Shown: piece after piece, positions 24,199 to 33,305 of the stretch
Numbering within the stretch: the stretch's first letter is position 1
How the letters are laid out: every line of letters begins with the position of its first letter
Source: Opitutus sp.
Lineage (GTDB): Bacteria > Verrucomicrobiota > Verrucomicrobiia > Opitutales > Opitutaceae
Length of the DNA: 39,333 nucleotides
Assembly (NCBI GenBank): GCA_025361365.1
Contig: JANYAM010000094.1
Coordinates: forward strand, 1 to 39,333
Reading direction: 5' to 3'
Notes under the pieces: model-generated
Databases searched by the model: none
What the model saw: only the letters and a program-made list of their open reading frames with translations
Told to the model about the DNA's origin: nothing
Made by a program: the position numbers and the translations under genes

Positions 24199-26295
24199 TT
24201 ACTTCAGGTATTTCGCGAGCCAGCCGTGGACTTCGCCGAACCAGTAGCGGCTGTCCTCGCCGCGCAGGATCCAGTGGCCGGCCTCGGGGAAGACGAGCAG
24301 CTTGCTCGGCACCTGCAGGCGCTGGTTCAGCGTGAACCACATATAGGCGTTGTTCATCGGCACGCGGAAATCGAGCTCGCCGACCGAGATGAGGATGGGC
24401 GACTTGAAGCCGGTGCCCTTTGCCTGGTTGCCGGCCTGCAGCACCGGGCTCTGCGCGCGCCACACGGGACTGTCGCCCCAGATCGGGCCGCCGGAATTCA
24501 CTTCGCGGCCGAAGATGCCGTCGCTGGTGCCCCACTGCATCGCGAGGTCGGCCTCGCCGGCGTGGGAGATGATGCACTTGTAGCGCGTGGTGGTCGCTTG
24601 CAGCCAGTTGGCCAGGTGGCCGCCGTAGCTGGCGCCGCCGGCCGCGAGGCGCGTGCCGTCGATGAAGGAATATTTCTTGATGGCCTCGTCCACGGCCTGG
24701 TTGATCTCGTCGCCGGGCGTCTTGAGCGGGTCGAGCTGGATGTTGCGGGCGAATTCCTCACCGTAACCGGTCGAGCCGGTGTAGTCGGTCAGGATGAGCA
24801 CGTAGCCCGGCTTGGCCAGCAGGTCGTAGTTCCAGCGGAGCACAAAGGCATCGTGCCACATGTTCGCAGCGCCGCCGTGAATGACAGCGAAGAGCGGATA
24901 TTTTTTCGCCGGGTCAAAGCCGGCAGGCTTCACGATCATGCTGTGGATGTCGCGGCCCTTGGCGCTCTTGAACCAGAAGTGCTCGACCGGGAGCCAGTCA
25001 ATCGTCGCGGCCTTCTCGCGATTGATGGCGGTCAGGCGCTTCGGCGCGCCGTTGAAGGCATAGATCTCCTGCGGGCTGGTCGTGGCCTCCCACGTGCCGG
25101 TGAGGGCGTGACCGCCGGCGTTCAGGCCGCTGATCGTGCCGGTGGCCGGCGAGGCCTCGTCGCGCACATCGTTGCCGGCATAGGAGACCGAGTGGAGCTG
25201 CTCGAGGCCGGCGTGCTCAAAGGTGAAATAGATGCGGTCCGAGCCCTCGGGCATCGCGAAGCGCGACACCGAGCGGTCGAGGTTCGCGGTGAGGATCTTC
25301 GCCTCGCCCTTGAGCGGCCACGGGAAGCTCGCGAGTTTGCTGAGGTCGTAGACCTTGCCGGCCTGCTCAGCCGCATAGGTGCACAACAGCGTCTTGCCGT
25401 CGGGCGAGAATGCGAGCGAGCCATAGCTGTGCGAGTCGCTGGTCAGGCGCGACGGTTCGCCGCCGGCCGCGGGCACGGAGAAGATCTGGGTGTTCACGTT
25501 GGCGAAGGCGCCGTCGTTGCGGTTCAGCACCGCGGTGAACAGAACAGCCGAGCCGTCCGGTGCCCACTCCGATTCCAGGCTTTCGCCGCTGGCACCGAAT
25601 GGGCCCCCGAAGCCGGGGGTCGCGGCGAGCTTGGTGCCGGCCAGCAAGTCGCGCGCGACCGCGCCGGCCTTGGCGTCCTGCACGAAGAGATGGGCATGCT
25701 TGTCATCGAGCCACGACATCCAGAAGCGCGGCGGGAAAGTCTCGTAGGCGCGGACGTTGTATTTGCGGTCCTTGTGCTCCTTGGCGGTTTTCTTGTTGGC
25801 CTCGTCATCCGTGGCCCCGGCATAGACCGAGCTCACAAACAGCAGCTTGCTGCCGTCGGGGCTCCACTTCGGTGAGCCGGCTCCGGTGGACAGCGAGGTG
25901 ACGCGCTCCGCCTCGCCGCCCCCGGCGAGATCGAGAACGTAAACCTGCCCCACCTCATCGCCATCGCGCTTGGCGGCGAAGGCCAGCTTGCGGCTGTCCG
26001 GCGACCAAGCCACGCCGCTCTCGGCGGACTTGCTGAATGTAATGCGGCGCGCCGGCGTGTCATCCGTCAGCGACTTGAGCCAGAGGTCGGAGACCGACTC
26101 CTTGGCGTCATAGGCCGGCTCAGTGACCCCGAACACGACCCACTTGCCGTCGGGGCTGGGCACGGGCACGTCGAGGCGTTTCATGAGCCACACATCCTCG
26201 TGGGTGATGGCGTGTTTGGCGGGCGCGTCAGCGGCGCGGAGAAGGCCAGCCGTGCAGGCCAGCAGAGACAATACGGCAATCAATCGGATCTTCAT
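24199..26295 (-). CDS. S9 family prolyl oligopeptidase-like peptidase, secreted
   Basis: The protein of 698 residues has a signal peptide (MKIRLIAVLSLLACTAGLLRAADA), an N-terminal beta-propeller with repeated W-S-P-D-G/S units (VAWSPDSRKLAF, PKWSPDGSKLLF, EWAPDGSAVLF) and a C-terminal alpha/beta-hydrolase domain. The catalytic triad is S556 (GGASYGGH), D642 (ELDFRVP) and H674 (EAGHWIL). It resembles acylaminoacyl-peptidase/DPP-like S9C enzymes, which cleave short peptides. ATG 26295 is chosen because it starts the signal peptide; upstream codons to 26340 are without support. Its leader is C-rich (CATCCCCC) with no Shine-Dalgarno site. It is the last gene of the minus-strand run that begins at pdxJ. 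Confidence 0.93.
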   Translation of the reverse strand: MKIRLIAVLSLLACTAGLLRAADAPAKHAITHEDVWLMKRLDVPVPSPDGKWVVFGVTEPAYDAKESVSDLWLKSLTDDTPARRITFSKSAESGVAWSPDSRKLAFAAKRDGDEVGQVYVLDLAGGGEAERVTSLSTGAGSPKWSPDGSKLLFVSSVYAGATDDEANKKTAKEHKDRKYNVRAYETFPPRFWMSWLDDKHAHLFVQDAKAGAVARDLLAGTKLAATPGFGGPFGASGESLESEWAPDGSAVLFTAVLNRNDGAFANVNTQIFSVPAAGGEPSRLTSDSHSYGSLAFSPDGKTLLCTYAAEQAGKVYDLSKLASFPWPLKGEAKILTANLDRSVSRFAMPEGSDRIYFTFEHAGLEQLHSVSYAGNDVRDEASPATGTISGLNAGGHALTGTWEATTSPQEIYAFNGAPKRLTAINREKAATIDWLPVEHFWFKSAKGRDIHSMIVKPAGFDPAKKYPLFAVIHGGAANMWHDAFVLRWNYDLLAKPGYVLILTDYTGSTGYGEEFARNIQLDPLKTPGDEINQAVDEAIKKYSFIDGTRLAAGGASYGGHLANWLQATTTRYKCIISHAGEADLAMQWGTSDGIFGREVNSGGPIWGDSPVWRAQSPVLQAGNQAKGTGFKSPILISVGELDFRVPMNNAYMWFTLNQRLQVPSKLLVFPEAGHWILRGEDSRYWFGEVHGWLAKYLK

Positions 26296-26314
26296 GGGGG
26301 ATGAGGATGAAGGG

Positions 26315-27445
26315 CTAAGAACGGGCCTCAAACGTGCCATCCGCGCGTTTCAGCACCAGCTTTTTCAACTCCAGGCCCATGAGCGCCGCCGACACCGCGG
26401 GCGGGCCCAGGCCGGTGGCGGCGGTGAGGGCATCCACGCCCAGTAGGCCGCCTCCGCTGAAAGCCGCGATGACCCGCTGTTCCGTCGCGTCGAGCTGCGG
26501 CATGAGCTGTTCAAGCAGTCCCGGCTGGCCTTCGGTGGTGATGGCCCGTGGGCGCAGGCCGTCGAGGTAATTCAATTCGTTGAGAATGTCGTCGATGCCG
26601 GTGAACAGCGTCGCCCCGTCGCGGATGAGCTGGTGGCAGCCGGCACTGCTCGGCTGGTCGATGCGTCCCGGCACGGCGTAGATGAGGCGGCCCTGCTCGC
26701 CGGCAAAACGCGCGGTGATCATCGCCCCGCCGGCCACGTCGCTCTCCACGACCACGATGGCCTCGCACATGCCCGAGACGACGCGATTGCGCATCGGAAA
26801 GGTCTGCTTGTCCGCCTTGCGGCCGAAGGGGAACTCCGAGAGCACGGCGCCGGTCTCGGCGATCTGGCGGTAAAGTCCGAGATTTTCGGGCGGATAGACG
26901 ATGTCGATGCCACAGCCCAGCACGGCGGCAGTCTTGCCGCCCACCGACAGGGCTCCCTCGTGCGCCGCGGTGTCGATGCCGCGCGCCAGCCCGCTCACCA
27001 CGCAGAAGCCCAGCCGGGCGAGATCGGCGCCCAGCTTCTTCGCCACGGACTGACCGTAGAGCGTCGTCCGCCGGCTGCCCACGACCGCGATGCACGGCTG
27101 CTCGAACAGGTAGCCGCCTTTGCGGTAGAGCCCGATCGGTGGGTCGTGGATTTCCTTGAGCAATTTCGGATAGCCCGCATCGCGCGTGGTGATGAAGGTC
27201 GCGCCGGCCTTGGCCAGCCGCTCCTCTTCTTTCGCGAGGTCGAAATGCTGCCGCCAGTTGACGAGGGCGTCACTCGTCTCGGGGCCGACGCCGCGCACCG
27301 ATTCCAGCCGGCGCTTGTGGGCCGCGAGAATGTCGCGCGGATCGCTGCCGAACTCCTCCAGCAGGCGGTGGAGCGTGACGGGCCCGATGTTGGGCAGGTC
27401 GTTCAAGACCATGAAGGCCTGCCGCTCGGTCAAAGTATCTGGCAT
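26315..27445 (-). CDS. dprA: DNA-processing protein DprA
   Basis: This 376-residue protein loads RecA on incoming single-stranded DNA during natural transformation. The order is an N-terminal helix-hairpin-helix/SAM-like part (LPNIGPVTLHRLLEEFG), then the Rossmann core with VVGSRRTTLYG, VSGLARGIDTAAHEGAL, LGCGIDIVYPPEN, EFPFGRKADKQTFPMRNRVVSGM and AGEQGRLIYAVPGRI, and a C-terminal winged-helix domain (residues about 310-376). All the hallmark motifs are present. The long open frame to 28933 is a shadow of nnr; the real start is ATG 27445, two bases after the nnr stop, so the two genes are coupled. No com genes are nearby. Confidence 0.96.
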   Translation of the reverse strand: MPDTLTERQAFMVLNDLPNIGPVTLHRLLEEFGSDPRDILAAHKRRLESVRGVGPETSDALVNWRQHFDLAKEEERLAKAGATFITTRDAGYPKLLKEIHDPPIGLYRKGGYLFEQPCIAVVGSRRTTLYGQSVAKKLGADLARLGFCVVSGLARGIDTAAHEGALSVGGKTAAVLGCGIDIVYPPENLGLYRQIAETGAVLSEFPFGRKADKQTFPMRNRVVSGMCEAIVVVESDVAGGAMITARFAGEQGRLIYAVPGRIDQPSSAGCHQLIRDGATLFTGIDDILNELNYLDGLRPRAITTEGQPGLLEQLMPQLDATEQRVIAAFSGGGLLGVDALTAATGLGPPAVSAALMGLELKKLVLKRADGTFEARS

Positions 27446-27447
27446 TT

Positions 27448-28965
27448 TCAGGAAGTGAGCGCCGGCCCGAGCTGCTCGAGAATTTCCGAAGTCTCTACGG
27501 CGACCTGCCCGTGACTGCGAGCCAACAAATCGGCGGCCCGGCCATGCCAGACCACGCCCCGGCAGGCCGCCAGCCCGGGATCTTTCGGCCCCTGCGCGAG
27601 CAGCCCGCCGATCAGGCCGGCCAGAATGTCGCCGCTGCCCCCGCGGGCCAGCACCGGCCCGCCAAAGGGACTGTGATAGATCTTCTTGCCGTCCGTCACG
27701 CGGGTCAGCGGCCCCTTCAAGACCAGCACGCCCTGCGGCGCGGTGAAATTGCCGTCGGTGAAAAGCGCCGGCGCGATGCGCTCGAACTCGCCGGCGTGCG
27801 GCGTGCCGATGAAAGGCTTGCTGCGCACGCACGCCACCACCTCGGGGCGCAACGCGTCCGCATCCAGCACCAGCGGCACCGCGGCCTCGCCCACCAGGTG
27901 CGCGGCCAGACCGAGGGTCTCGGCCTCCGCGCCCATGCCCGGGCCAACCAGCATCGCGGTGGCTTTGGTCGAGCGCGTTCGCACCAAGTCCGCCGTGCCC
28001 GCGGCGAGGCCGCCTTGGGGCGTCACCGGACACCCCACCCACATCACCTCGGGGTGACGCGCCGCGTAATCCGCGGCCAGTTCCTCCGGCACGAAGGCCG
28101 TGACCAGTCCCGCGCCACTCCGCAGCGCCGCCCGCGCCGCCATCACCACGGCGCCGGGATAACTGTGCGAACCGCCCACGATGAGCAGGTGCCCGAAGGT
28201 GCGCTTGTCGGACTGCGCGGCCCGCAGTTCCCCCAGTGGCTTCAACAAGGACGCAAGCAGGATGCGCTCTGTTGCATCGGGCGCCGAGTCTTCCTGCAAC
28301 AAACCGATGTCCACGTAGCGCAGCCGGCCGACCACCACCGCATGGCGCGGCAAAAGCACCGGATACTTTACGCTGCCCGTCGCGTAAGTGAAATCCGCGT
28401 GGAACGCGGTCGGCACGCTGGTCTCGCCAATCCCGCTCGGCAGATCGACGGCGGCGCGAAACCGGATGCCCTTGTGCGCGTTGACCCGCACAATCAACTG
28501 GGCGCTGGCCGGGTCCATCGGCGCCCGGAACTGGAAACCGTAGATGCCGTCGAGGCAGAGTGCATACTCCTGGCCGGCTGCCAGCGCCAGTTCCTGCGGG
28601 ACAATCTTCACGCGGTCCGGGGCTTGCTCCCGGAGCCAGTCCAACGCCCGGCCGGCCAGCGGTCGCAGGTCGCCGGCGCCAAAGGCCAGCACGACGACGG
28701 CCGAGGTGCCGAGCCGTTCGGTGAGAATCGTCCGCGCGGCGAGCAGGGCATCGCCGCCGTTGTGCCCCTTGCCCGCCAGCACGAGAATGCGTCCGCCGGC
28801 CGGCAGCCCGCCGATCTCCTTGAAATCCTCGAGAATGGAAAGGGCGACCTTGGCGCCGGCCGTCTGCATCGCCGCCCACTCCTGCGTCTCGTCCGTAAGC
28901 CGGGCCTGCTCCCACGCCCGGGCCTCGACGCACGTGAGGACCGGGTGGGACGGATGCAAGGACAT
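27448..28965 (-). CDS. nnr: Bifunctional NAD(P)HX epimerase / ADP-dependent NAD(P)HX dehydratase
   Basis: This 505-residue protein repairs hydrated NAD(P)H. The N-terminal YjeF_N epimerase domain (about 1-215) contains LVLAGKGHNGGDALLAAR and AVDLPSGIGE. The C-terminal ribokinase-like dehydratase (about 235-505) contains LLIVGGSHSYPGAVVMAARAALRSGAGLVT, LVGPGMG, LVLDADAL, GTPHAGEFERI, VLKGPLT and ARGGSGDILAGLIGGLLAQG. It is cytoplasmic. nnr next to acpS is a widespread arrangement; here an unknown gene lies between them. It is followed directly by dprA. Confidence 0.95.
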   Translation of the reverse strand: MSLHPSHPVLTCVEARAWEQARLTDETQEWAAMQTAGAKVALSILEDFKEIGGLPAGGRILVLAGKGHNGGDALLAARTILTERLGTSAVVVLAFGAGDLRPLAGRALDWLREQAPDRVKIVPQELALAAGQEYALCLDGIYGFQFRAPMDPASAQLIVRVNAHKGIRFRAAVDLPSGIGETSVPTAFHADFTYATGSVKYPVLLPRHAVVVGRLRYVDIGLLQEDSAPDATERILLASLLKPLGELRAAQSDKRTFGHLLIVGGSHSYPGAVVMAARAALRSGAGLVTAFVPEELAADYAARHPEVMWVGCPVTPQGGLAAGTADLVRTRSTKATAMLVGPGMGAEAETLGLAAHLVGEAAVPLVLDADALRPEVVACVRSKPFIGTPHAGEFERIAPALFTDGNFTAPQGVLVLKGPLTRVTDGKKIYHSPFGGPVLARGGSGDILAGLIGGLLAQGPKDPGLAACRGVVWHGRAADLLARSHGQVAVETSEILEQLGPALTS

Positions 28966-29009
28966 GGCGACAGGTTACGTCGAGAGCGACGTTGGAAAAA
29001 GCCTATTCC

Positions 29010-29633
29010 TCAACGACCACCCGAAACGCCGGTCTTCCCTGATGGTTTCGGCAAGTCCACAGACGGAGATCCAATATCGATCTTAATTACTGGTTTGGTT
29101 GTGCCAGTGTTACCCGGTGCGTCTGGAATCGCGCTCCGTCTTACACTCCATTGAACCGGCACGGGCTTGAAGAAGATAAACGGGTGCTCCGGTGACTCGG
29201 TCTTCAGGTCTTGGTCCGCCACCATGCATATCCCGGGCTCGCCCGCATAGATCAGCGCATAGGATGAACCACTGTCCTTGATAAAATCCGGTTCAGACAT
29301 GGCCCGAAATCGCACCTTTCCGTTCACACGGGTCGCTTCAAAGAAGTAGGAGTAGGAGCGATCGTTCCGGTCCCAATAAGCGAATTGGGCCTTGTCGTCC
29401 TTCCATCCCGCGTGCTCAGACCACACCGCAAACAATTCCGGCATTCCCTCCCAATCCACATTATCCGCCAAGCCGACCGCCTGCAGTTTGGATTCAACCG
29501 GAATCGGTGCAGCCGCGAGCTTTGGCGCCAGCCGATCCGGCCAAAGGGCAAACGCCAGCCACCCCAGGAGCAACAGTCCGCCAATCAGGCCAACCTTATT
29601 GGCCGGAATGGTGCGACTGCCGGCAGTGCTCAT
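29010..29633 (-). CDS. Unknown membrane-anchored protein (207 residues)
   Basis: I do not recognise this protein. It has a short N-terminal tail, one membrane helix at about residues 14-31 (GLIGGLLLLGWLAFALW) and then a soluble part, probably periplasmic, with VGLADNVDWEGMPELFAVWSEHAGW, WDRNDRSYSYFFEATRVNG and a proline/glycine-rich C-terminus. Base composition looks lower in GC than the neighbouring genes, with runs such as TCTTAATTACTGGTTTGGTT, which may mean later acquisition. The start (ATG 29633) lies three bases after the acpS stop, and it sits inside the pdxJ-acpS-nnr-dprA gene run, so it is likely to be co-transcribed. It does not interrupt any recognisable gene. Confidence 0.7.
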   Translation of the reverse strand: MSTAGSRTIPANKVGLIGGLLLLGWLAFALWPDRLAPKLAAAPIPVESKLQAVGLADNVDWEGMPELFAVWSEHAGWKDDKAQFAYWDRNDRSYSYFFEATRVNGKVRFRAMSEPDFIKDSGSSYALIYAGEPGICMVADQDLKTESPEHPFIFFKPVPVQWSVRRSAIPDAPGNTGTTKPVIKIDIGSPSVDLPKPSGKTGVSGGR

Positions 29634-29636
29634 GGC

Positions 29637-30047
29637 CTAGACATGTTTCACCAGCGCCGCGACCGCCATCGCGTGCGAGTCGATGTGCGACAATGACAGC
29701 CAGACGTGCGTGGCGCCAACCTCGGCGAGCAGCGCCGTGGCCTTGGCGTCGAGCCGCACGAGCGGCTCCTTGCGCGAACCGTGATAAACCGAGACCGAGG
29801 TCCAATCCAAATGCTCGCCGATCCCGGTGGTAAAGCATTTCGAGACGGCCTCCTTCGCGGCCCAGCGGGCGGCGTAATGCTTGTGCGAATACTTCAGGCT
29901 GTCGCAGTAGGCCCGTTCCTCGTCGGTGAACACGCGCTTCAGGAAGCGCTCTCCGTGCTTCTCCAGCACCTTCTTGATGCGCTCGGTCTCGATGAGGTCG
30001 CAGCCAAGGCCGATCAGGACGCCGCCGGGGGGAAGAATGATACTCAT
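29637..30047 (-). CDS. acpS: Holo-[acyl-carrier-protein] synthase
   Basis: This 136-residue enzyme transfers phosphopantetheine from CoA to a serine of acyl carrier protein. The magnesium-binding aspartate is in GLGCDLIETERI and the second motif is WAAKEAVSKCF (W-x-x-K-E-A). HLDWTSVSVYHG and WLSLSHIDSHAMAVA complete the family pattern. I chose ATG 30047 (MSIILPPGG) over the upstream ATG at 30086, which lies in repeat sequence. A nested inverted repeat separates it from pdxJ. pdxJ-acpS adjacency is widely conserved. Confidence 0.95.
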   Translation of the reverse strand: MSIILPPGGVLIGLGCDLIETERIKKVLEKHGERFLKRVFTDEERAYCDSLKYSHKHYAARWAAKEAVSKCFTTGIGEHLDWTSVSVYHGSRKEPLVRLDAKATALLAEVGATHVWLSLSHIDSHAMAVAALVKHV

Positions 30048-30060
30048 GCGAAAAAGATAT

Positions 30061-30235
30061 TGCCCACCAAACACACGAAAGGACACGAAAAGATGAGGAA
30101 TCCAAGCCCAGTCATTCTGAGTGCAGGGAAGAATCCAGCAGCACGCTCACTCGCGTCAATCTTTCTGGATCCTTCGCTGCGCTCAGGATGACATGTCATT
30201 TTCATTTCGTGTGCTTTAGTGTGTTTCGTGGGCCA
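30061..30235. repeat. Nested inverted repeats between pdxJ and acpS
   Basis: The outer pair is 30061-30097 (CCCACCAAACACACGAAAGG...) against 30197-30235 (...GTGTGTTTCGTGGGCCA). The inner pair is 30111-30141 (GTCATTCTGAGTGCAGGGAA...) against 30165-30192 (...TCGCTGCGCTCAGGATGAC). Each pair is imperfect but clear, and one hairpin lies within the other. The GTCATTCTGAG-type inner element is a widely dispersed kind of bacterial repeat. The unit begins 13 bases upstream of the acpS start codon and ends four bases from the pdxJ stop. Confidence 0.85.
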
Positions 30236-30239
30236 ATCT

Positions 30240-30983
30240 TCAAGGATTCATGAGCGCCTTCATCGTGCGCACAGCCTCGTCGATGCCGCCGGTCAACGCA
30301 CGGCTAATGATGCTGTGGCCAATGTTGAGTTCGTGCAGGTGCGGGATGGTGCGGACCTCGGTGATGCTGGTGTAATTGATGCCGTGGCCGGCATTGACGA
30401 CCAGCCCGGCGACATGAGCCAGGCGGGCTCCAGCCACGAGGCGGGCGAACTCGGTGGCGCGACCCCCACCATAATAGGCATTGGCATAGGCGCCGGTGTG
30501 CAACTCGACCCACGGGGCCGTCAGCTTGGCCGACATCTCGATCTGCGCCGGATCCGGGTCGATGAAGAGGCTGGTCTTGATGCCGGCGGCGTTCATCGCG
30601 TCGGTCACCCGGGCGACCTTGTCGCGGTGCTTCACGACATCCAACCCGCCCTCGGTGGTGATTTCCTCGCGGCTCTCGGGCACGAGGCAAACGGAGTGCG
30701 GTTTCAATTTGAGGGCAAACTCGGTCATCGCCGGCGTGCAGGCCATCTCGAGGTTGAGCCGCGTGGTTTTAGACCGGCCGAGGCGGAGGACGTCCTCGTC
30801 CTGGATGTGGCGGCGGTCCTCGCGGAGGTGGACAGTGATGCCGTCGGCACCGGCCTTTTCGCAGCGGAAGGCCAGTTCGACCGGATCGGGCTCGATGGCG
30901 CCGCCGTGGGTGGCCCCGGCCGACCGGTAGCGGGCCTGGCGCAGCGTGGCTGCGTGGTCGATGTTGACGCCGAGGAGGATCAT
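30240..30983 (-). CDS. pdxJ: Pyridoxine 5'-phosphate synthase
   Basis: This 247-residue TIM-barrel enzyme condenses 1-deoxyxylulose 5-phosphate with 3-amino-2-oxopropyl phosphate to form pyridoxine phosphate (DXP-dependent vitamin B6 route). Conserved stretches are LGVNIDHAATLRQAR at the N-terminus, GADGITVHLREDRRHIQD, LNLEMACTPAM, CLVPESREEITTEGGLDV, VELHTGAYANAYY and VNAGHGINYTS. The start is ATG 30983 (MILLGVNIDH); the open frame continuing to 31160 overlaps the divergent gene. It is the first gene of the minus-strand run to S9 peptidase. Confidence 0.96.
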   Translation of the reverse strand: MILLGVNIDHAATLRQARYRSAGATHGGAIEPDPVELAFRCEKAGADGITVHLREDRRHIQDEDVLRLGRSKTTRLNLEMACTPAMTEFALKLKPHSVCLVPESREEITTEGGLDVVKHRDKVARVTDAMNAAGIKTSLFIDPDPAQIEMSAKLTAPWVELHTGAYANAYYGGGRATEFARLVAGARLAHVAGLVVNAGHGINYTSITEVRTIPHLHELNIGHSIISRALTGGIDEAVRTMKALMNP

Positions 30984-31035
30984 GAGGTGGAGGTTGACCA
31001 TTAATGACCGCGCACTTCTCCTTGGCAAAAGCGAA

Positions 31036-31809
31036 ATGACCACCTCCCCCGCCGTGCCCAAGACAAAGCCCGAGAATCTTTTTCTCAATCTGATCCTCAA
31101 TATCGCGGTGCCGACGGCGATCCAGACCTGGGGCAGTGGCGACCGCTGGTTCGGGCCCAACTGGGGTCTGGTAATGTCGCTGCTCTTCCCGCTCGGCTAT
31201 GGACTATACGACTTCGCGACCCGGCGGCGGTTCAACTTCATTTCGGCGGTCGGCTTCGGCAGCATCCTGATCACCGGTGGACTCGGGCTGATGAGCCTCG
31301 ACAGCTTTTGGTTCGCGGTAAAGGACGGCGCCATCCCCGCCCTGATCGCCGTGGCGGTGCTGGCTTCGATGCGCAGCAAGGCGCCGCTGGTCGAGGAAAT
31401 GCTCTACAACCCACAGGTGATCGACACCGGGCGCGTGGAAGCGGCGCTGGCGGAGCGGGGCAATCGCGACGAATTCACCCGGCTGATGCACGGCTCCAGC
31501 TACCTGCTGGCGACGGCGTTCGCCATCAGCGCGGTGCTGAACTTCGTCCTGGCCCGATGGATCATCACCGCGCCGCCCAACACCACGGAGCGGGTCCAGC
31601 AAATCGCAAAAATGCACTGGGTCAGCCTGGGCGGGGCCGTTGTGCCCGCCATGGCGATCATGATGTATGCGCTGTGGCGGCTCTTCCAAGGCATCGGACG
31701 GCTGACCGGCCTGACGATCGACGAGATCCTGCACCAACCGGCTGGACAGAAAAATGCCGCGCCGGCGGAACCGGGCGCGGCGGACAAGCCAACGGACGGG
31801 ACGCCCTAG
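31036..31809 (+). CDS. VC0807-like membrane protein (about 257 residues)
   Basis: It appears to have several membrane segments: [90 protein letters not shown] and [22 protein letters not shown]. This pattern and the early P-T-A-I-Q-T-W segment recall the VC0807 family (DUF3159-like, membrane proteins of unknown role), and the assignment is tentative. The start is ATG 31036, after the weak leader GCAAAAGCGAA. It is divergent from pdxJ (52 bases apart). Its TAG stop overlaps the gltA stop on the opposite strand in the palindrome CTAG (31806-31809). Confidence 0.75.
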   Translation: MTTSPAVPKTKPENLFLNLILNIAVPTAIQTWGSGDRWFGPNWGLVMSLLFPLGYGLYDFATRRRFNFISAVGFGSILITGGLGLMSLDSFWFAVKDGAIPALIAVAVLASMRSKAPLVEEMLYNPQVIDTGRVEAALAERGNRDEFTRLMHGSSYLLATAFAISAVLNFVLARWIITAPPNTTERVQQIAKMHWVSLGGAVVPAMAIMMYALWRLFQGIGRLTGLTIDEILHQPAGQKNAAPAEPGAADKPTDGTP

Positions 31810-33101
31810 CCGCGCTTCGCGGCCGGGACGTAGTCGCGCTTGGCGGGGCCCACGTAGATCTGGCGCGGGCGGTAGATGCGGCCTTTCGGGTTCGAGGCGA
31901 CCTCGCGCCAGTTGGCGATCCAGCCCGGCGACCGACCGATGGCGAACATGACCGTGAACATGTTCGTCGGGATGCCGAGCGCGCGGAAGATGATGCCCGA
32001 GTAGAAATCGACGTTCGGGTAGAGCTTGCGCGAGATGAAGTAGTCGTCCTTGAGGGCGGCCTGCTCGAGGTTGTGCGCGATGTCGAGGAGCGGGTCGGAC
32101 TTGCCAAGCTTCTTCAGCACGACGCCGCAGGCCTCGCCGATGACCCGGGCACGCGGGTCGAAATTGCGATAGACCGCGTGGCCAAAGCCCATCAGCCGGT
32201 TGCTCTTCGAGCCACCCTTGGCGGCGGCGATGAAGCGGGTGCCGTCGTCGCCCTCGTCGTGGATGGACTGGAGCATCTGCATGACGGCGACGTTGGCGCC
32301 GCCGTGGAGCGGGCCGGAGAGGGCGTTGACGCCGGCGGCGAGCGAGGTGAAGAGGTTCGCGCCGCTGGAGCCGACCATGCGCACGGTCGAAGTGCTGCAG
32401 TTCTGCTCGTGGTCGGCGTGCATCAGGAGGATGAGGTTCAGCGCCTTGGTGACCTCGGGGATCTCGACGTATTCCTTGTAGGGCTCCGAGAACATCATGT
32501 GCAGGAAGTTCTCGCAGAACGGGAGATCCTTCGGGTGCATGAACGGCAGGCCGCGCGAGTGGCGGTAGATCAGCGTGCCGAGCGTGCGGATCTTCGAAAT
32601 GGCCAGCGCGGCCGCGAGGTCGAAGTTCTGCAGGTCCTTATCAAAGTTGTTTGTGGCGAGGTTCGGGTAATAGGCCGCGAGGGCGCCGACCAGCGACGAC
32701 AGCATGCCCATCGGCGGGGCGTCCTTGGGGAAGCCCTCGAAGAGGCGCTGCATCTGCGGCTCGATGTGAGCGTTGTCCCGCAGCAGGTCGCCGAACTTCT
32801 GGCGCTGCGCGGCGTTCGGCAGCTCGCCGTAGATGACGAGGTAGGCGGTCTCGACGAACTCCGACTGGGCGGCCAGCTGCTCGATCGGGTAGCCGCGGTA
32901 ACGCAGGATGCCGTTGTCGCCGTCCAGAAAGGTCACCTGGCTCTCGCAAGAGCCGGTGTTGCCGTAACCCTGATCGTAGAAGATGTAGCCGGTGTCCTTC
33001 CGGAGGTTGCGGGCGTCGATCGCCTGCTCGCCTTCGGACCCGGTCATGACCGGGTAGGTCACTTCCTTATCGTCGATCTTGATGAGGGCGTTCTTGGCCA
33101 T
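31806..33101 (-). CDS. gltA: Citrate synthase (type II, hexameric)
   Basis: This 431-residue enzyme condenses acetyl-CoA and oxaloacetate to citrate. The catalytic residues are H266 ([12 protein letters not shown]), H308 ([14 protein letters not shown]) and D365 (NVDFYSGII), two or three positions after H264, H305 and D362 of E. coli GltA, so it belongs to the Gram-negative, NADH-sensitive type. The N-terminal domain ([19 protein letters not shown]) and [12 protein letters not shown] are typical. No Shine-Dalgarno site; the leader is CTACTCCCCACC. It overlaps the convergent membrane-protein gene by four bases at its stop codon. Confidence 0.97.
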   Translation of the reverse strand: MAKNALIKIDDKEVTYPVMTGSEGEQAIDARNLRKDTGYIFYDQGYGNTGSCESQVTFLDGDNGILRYRGYPIEQLAAQSEFVETAYLVIYGELPNAAQRQKFGDLLRDNAHIEPQMQRLFEGFPKDAPPMGMLSSLVGALAAYYPNLATNNFDKDLQNFDLAAALAISKIRTLGTLIYRHSRGLPFMHPKDLPFCENFLHMMFSEPYKEYVEIPEVTKALNLILLMHADHEQNCSTSTVRMVGSSGANLFTSLAAGVNALSGPLHGGANVAVMQMLQSIHDEGDDGTRFIAAAKGGSKSNRLMGFGHAVYRNFDPRARVIGEACGVVLKKLGKSDPLLDIAHNLEQAALKDDYFISRKLYPNVDFYSGIIFRALGIPTNMFTVMFAIGRSPGWIANWREVASNPKGRIYRPRQIYVGPAKRDYVPAAKRG

Positions 33102-33199
33102 GGTGGGGAGTAGAAAAAAGAGCAGAAATCAGGCCCGTTGCAAAGCAAAGCCTCGGGATATTTGGGGGGCTCGGGCAGGCATTAGGGAGCGTATCAAGC

Positions 33200-33298
33200 C
33201 CATGAAGCAAGCCGCTCGGTTTCATGGTGGAACCCCGACCTCCGGCGGGTTGGTTCGACGCACGTCCTGGAAATCCGCCCGGAGGCGGGTTCCACCTT
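33200..33298. repeat. Inverted repeat, family F (GGTGGAACCCCGACCTCCGG type)
   Basis: The left arm at 33224-33253 (ATGGTGGAACCCCGACCTCC...) and right arm at 33271-33298 (...CCCGGAGGCGGGTTCCACC) are imperfect reverse complements. A smaller palindrome, CCATGAA/TTCATGG (33200-33206 and 33221-33227), flanks the left arm. The right arm ends seven bases from the stop codon of the LolA-like gene. Bases 33102-33199, upstream of gltA, hold nothing recognisable. Confidence 0.75.
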
Positions 33299-33305
33299 CC
33301 CAGGC

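Noticed and set aside
26315-28933. Apparent 872-residue fusion in the dprA frame
   Set aside because: The N-terminal half is the out-of-frame shadow of nnr (arginine/glycine-rich, no domain); DprA starts at ATG 27445.
31308-33113. 601-codon plus-strand frame opposite gltA
   Set aside because: It starts inside the membrane-protein gene in another frame and continues antisense to citrate synthase, whose catalytic residues are all in the minus-strand frame.
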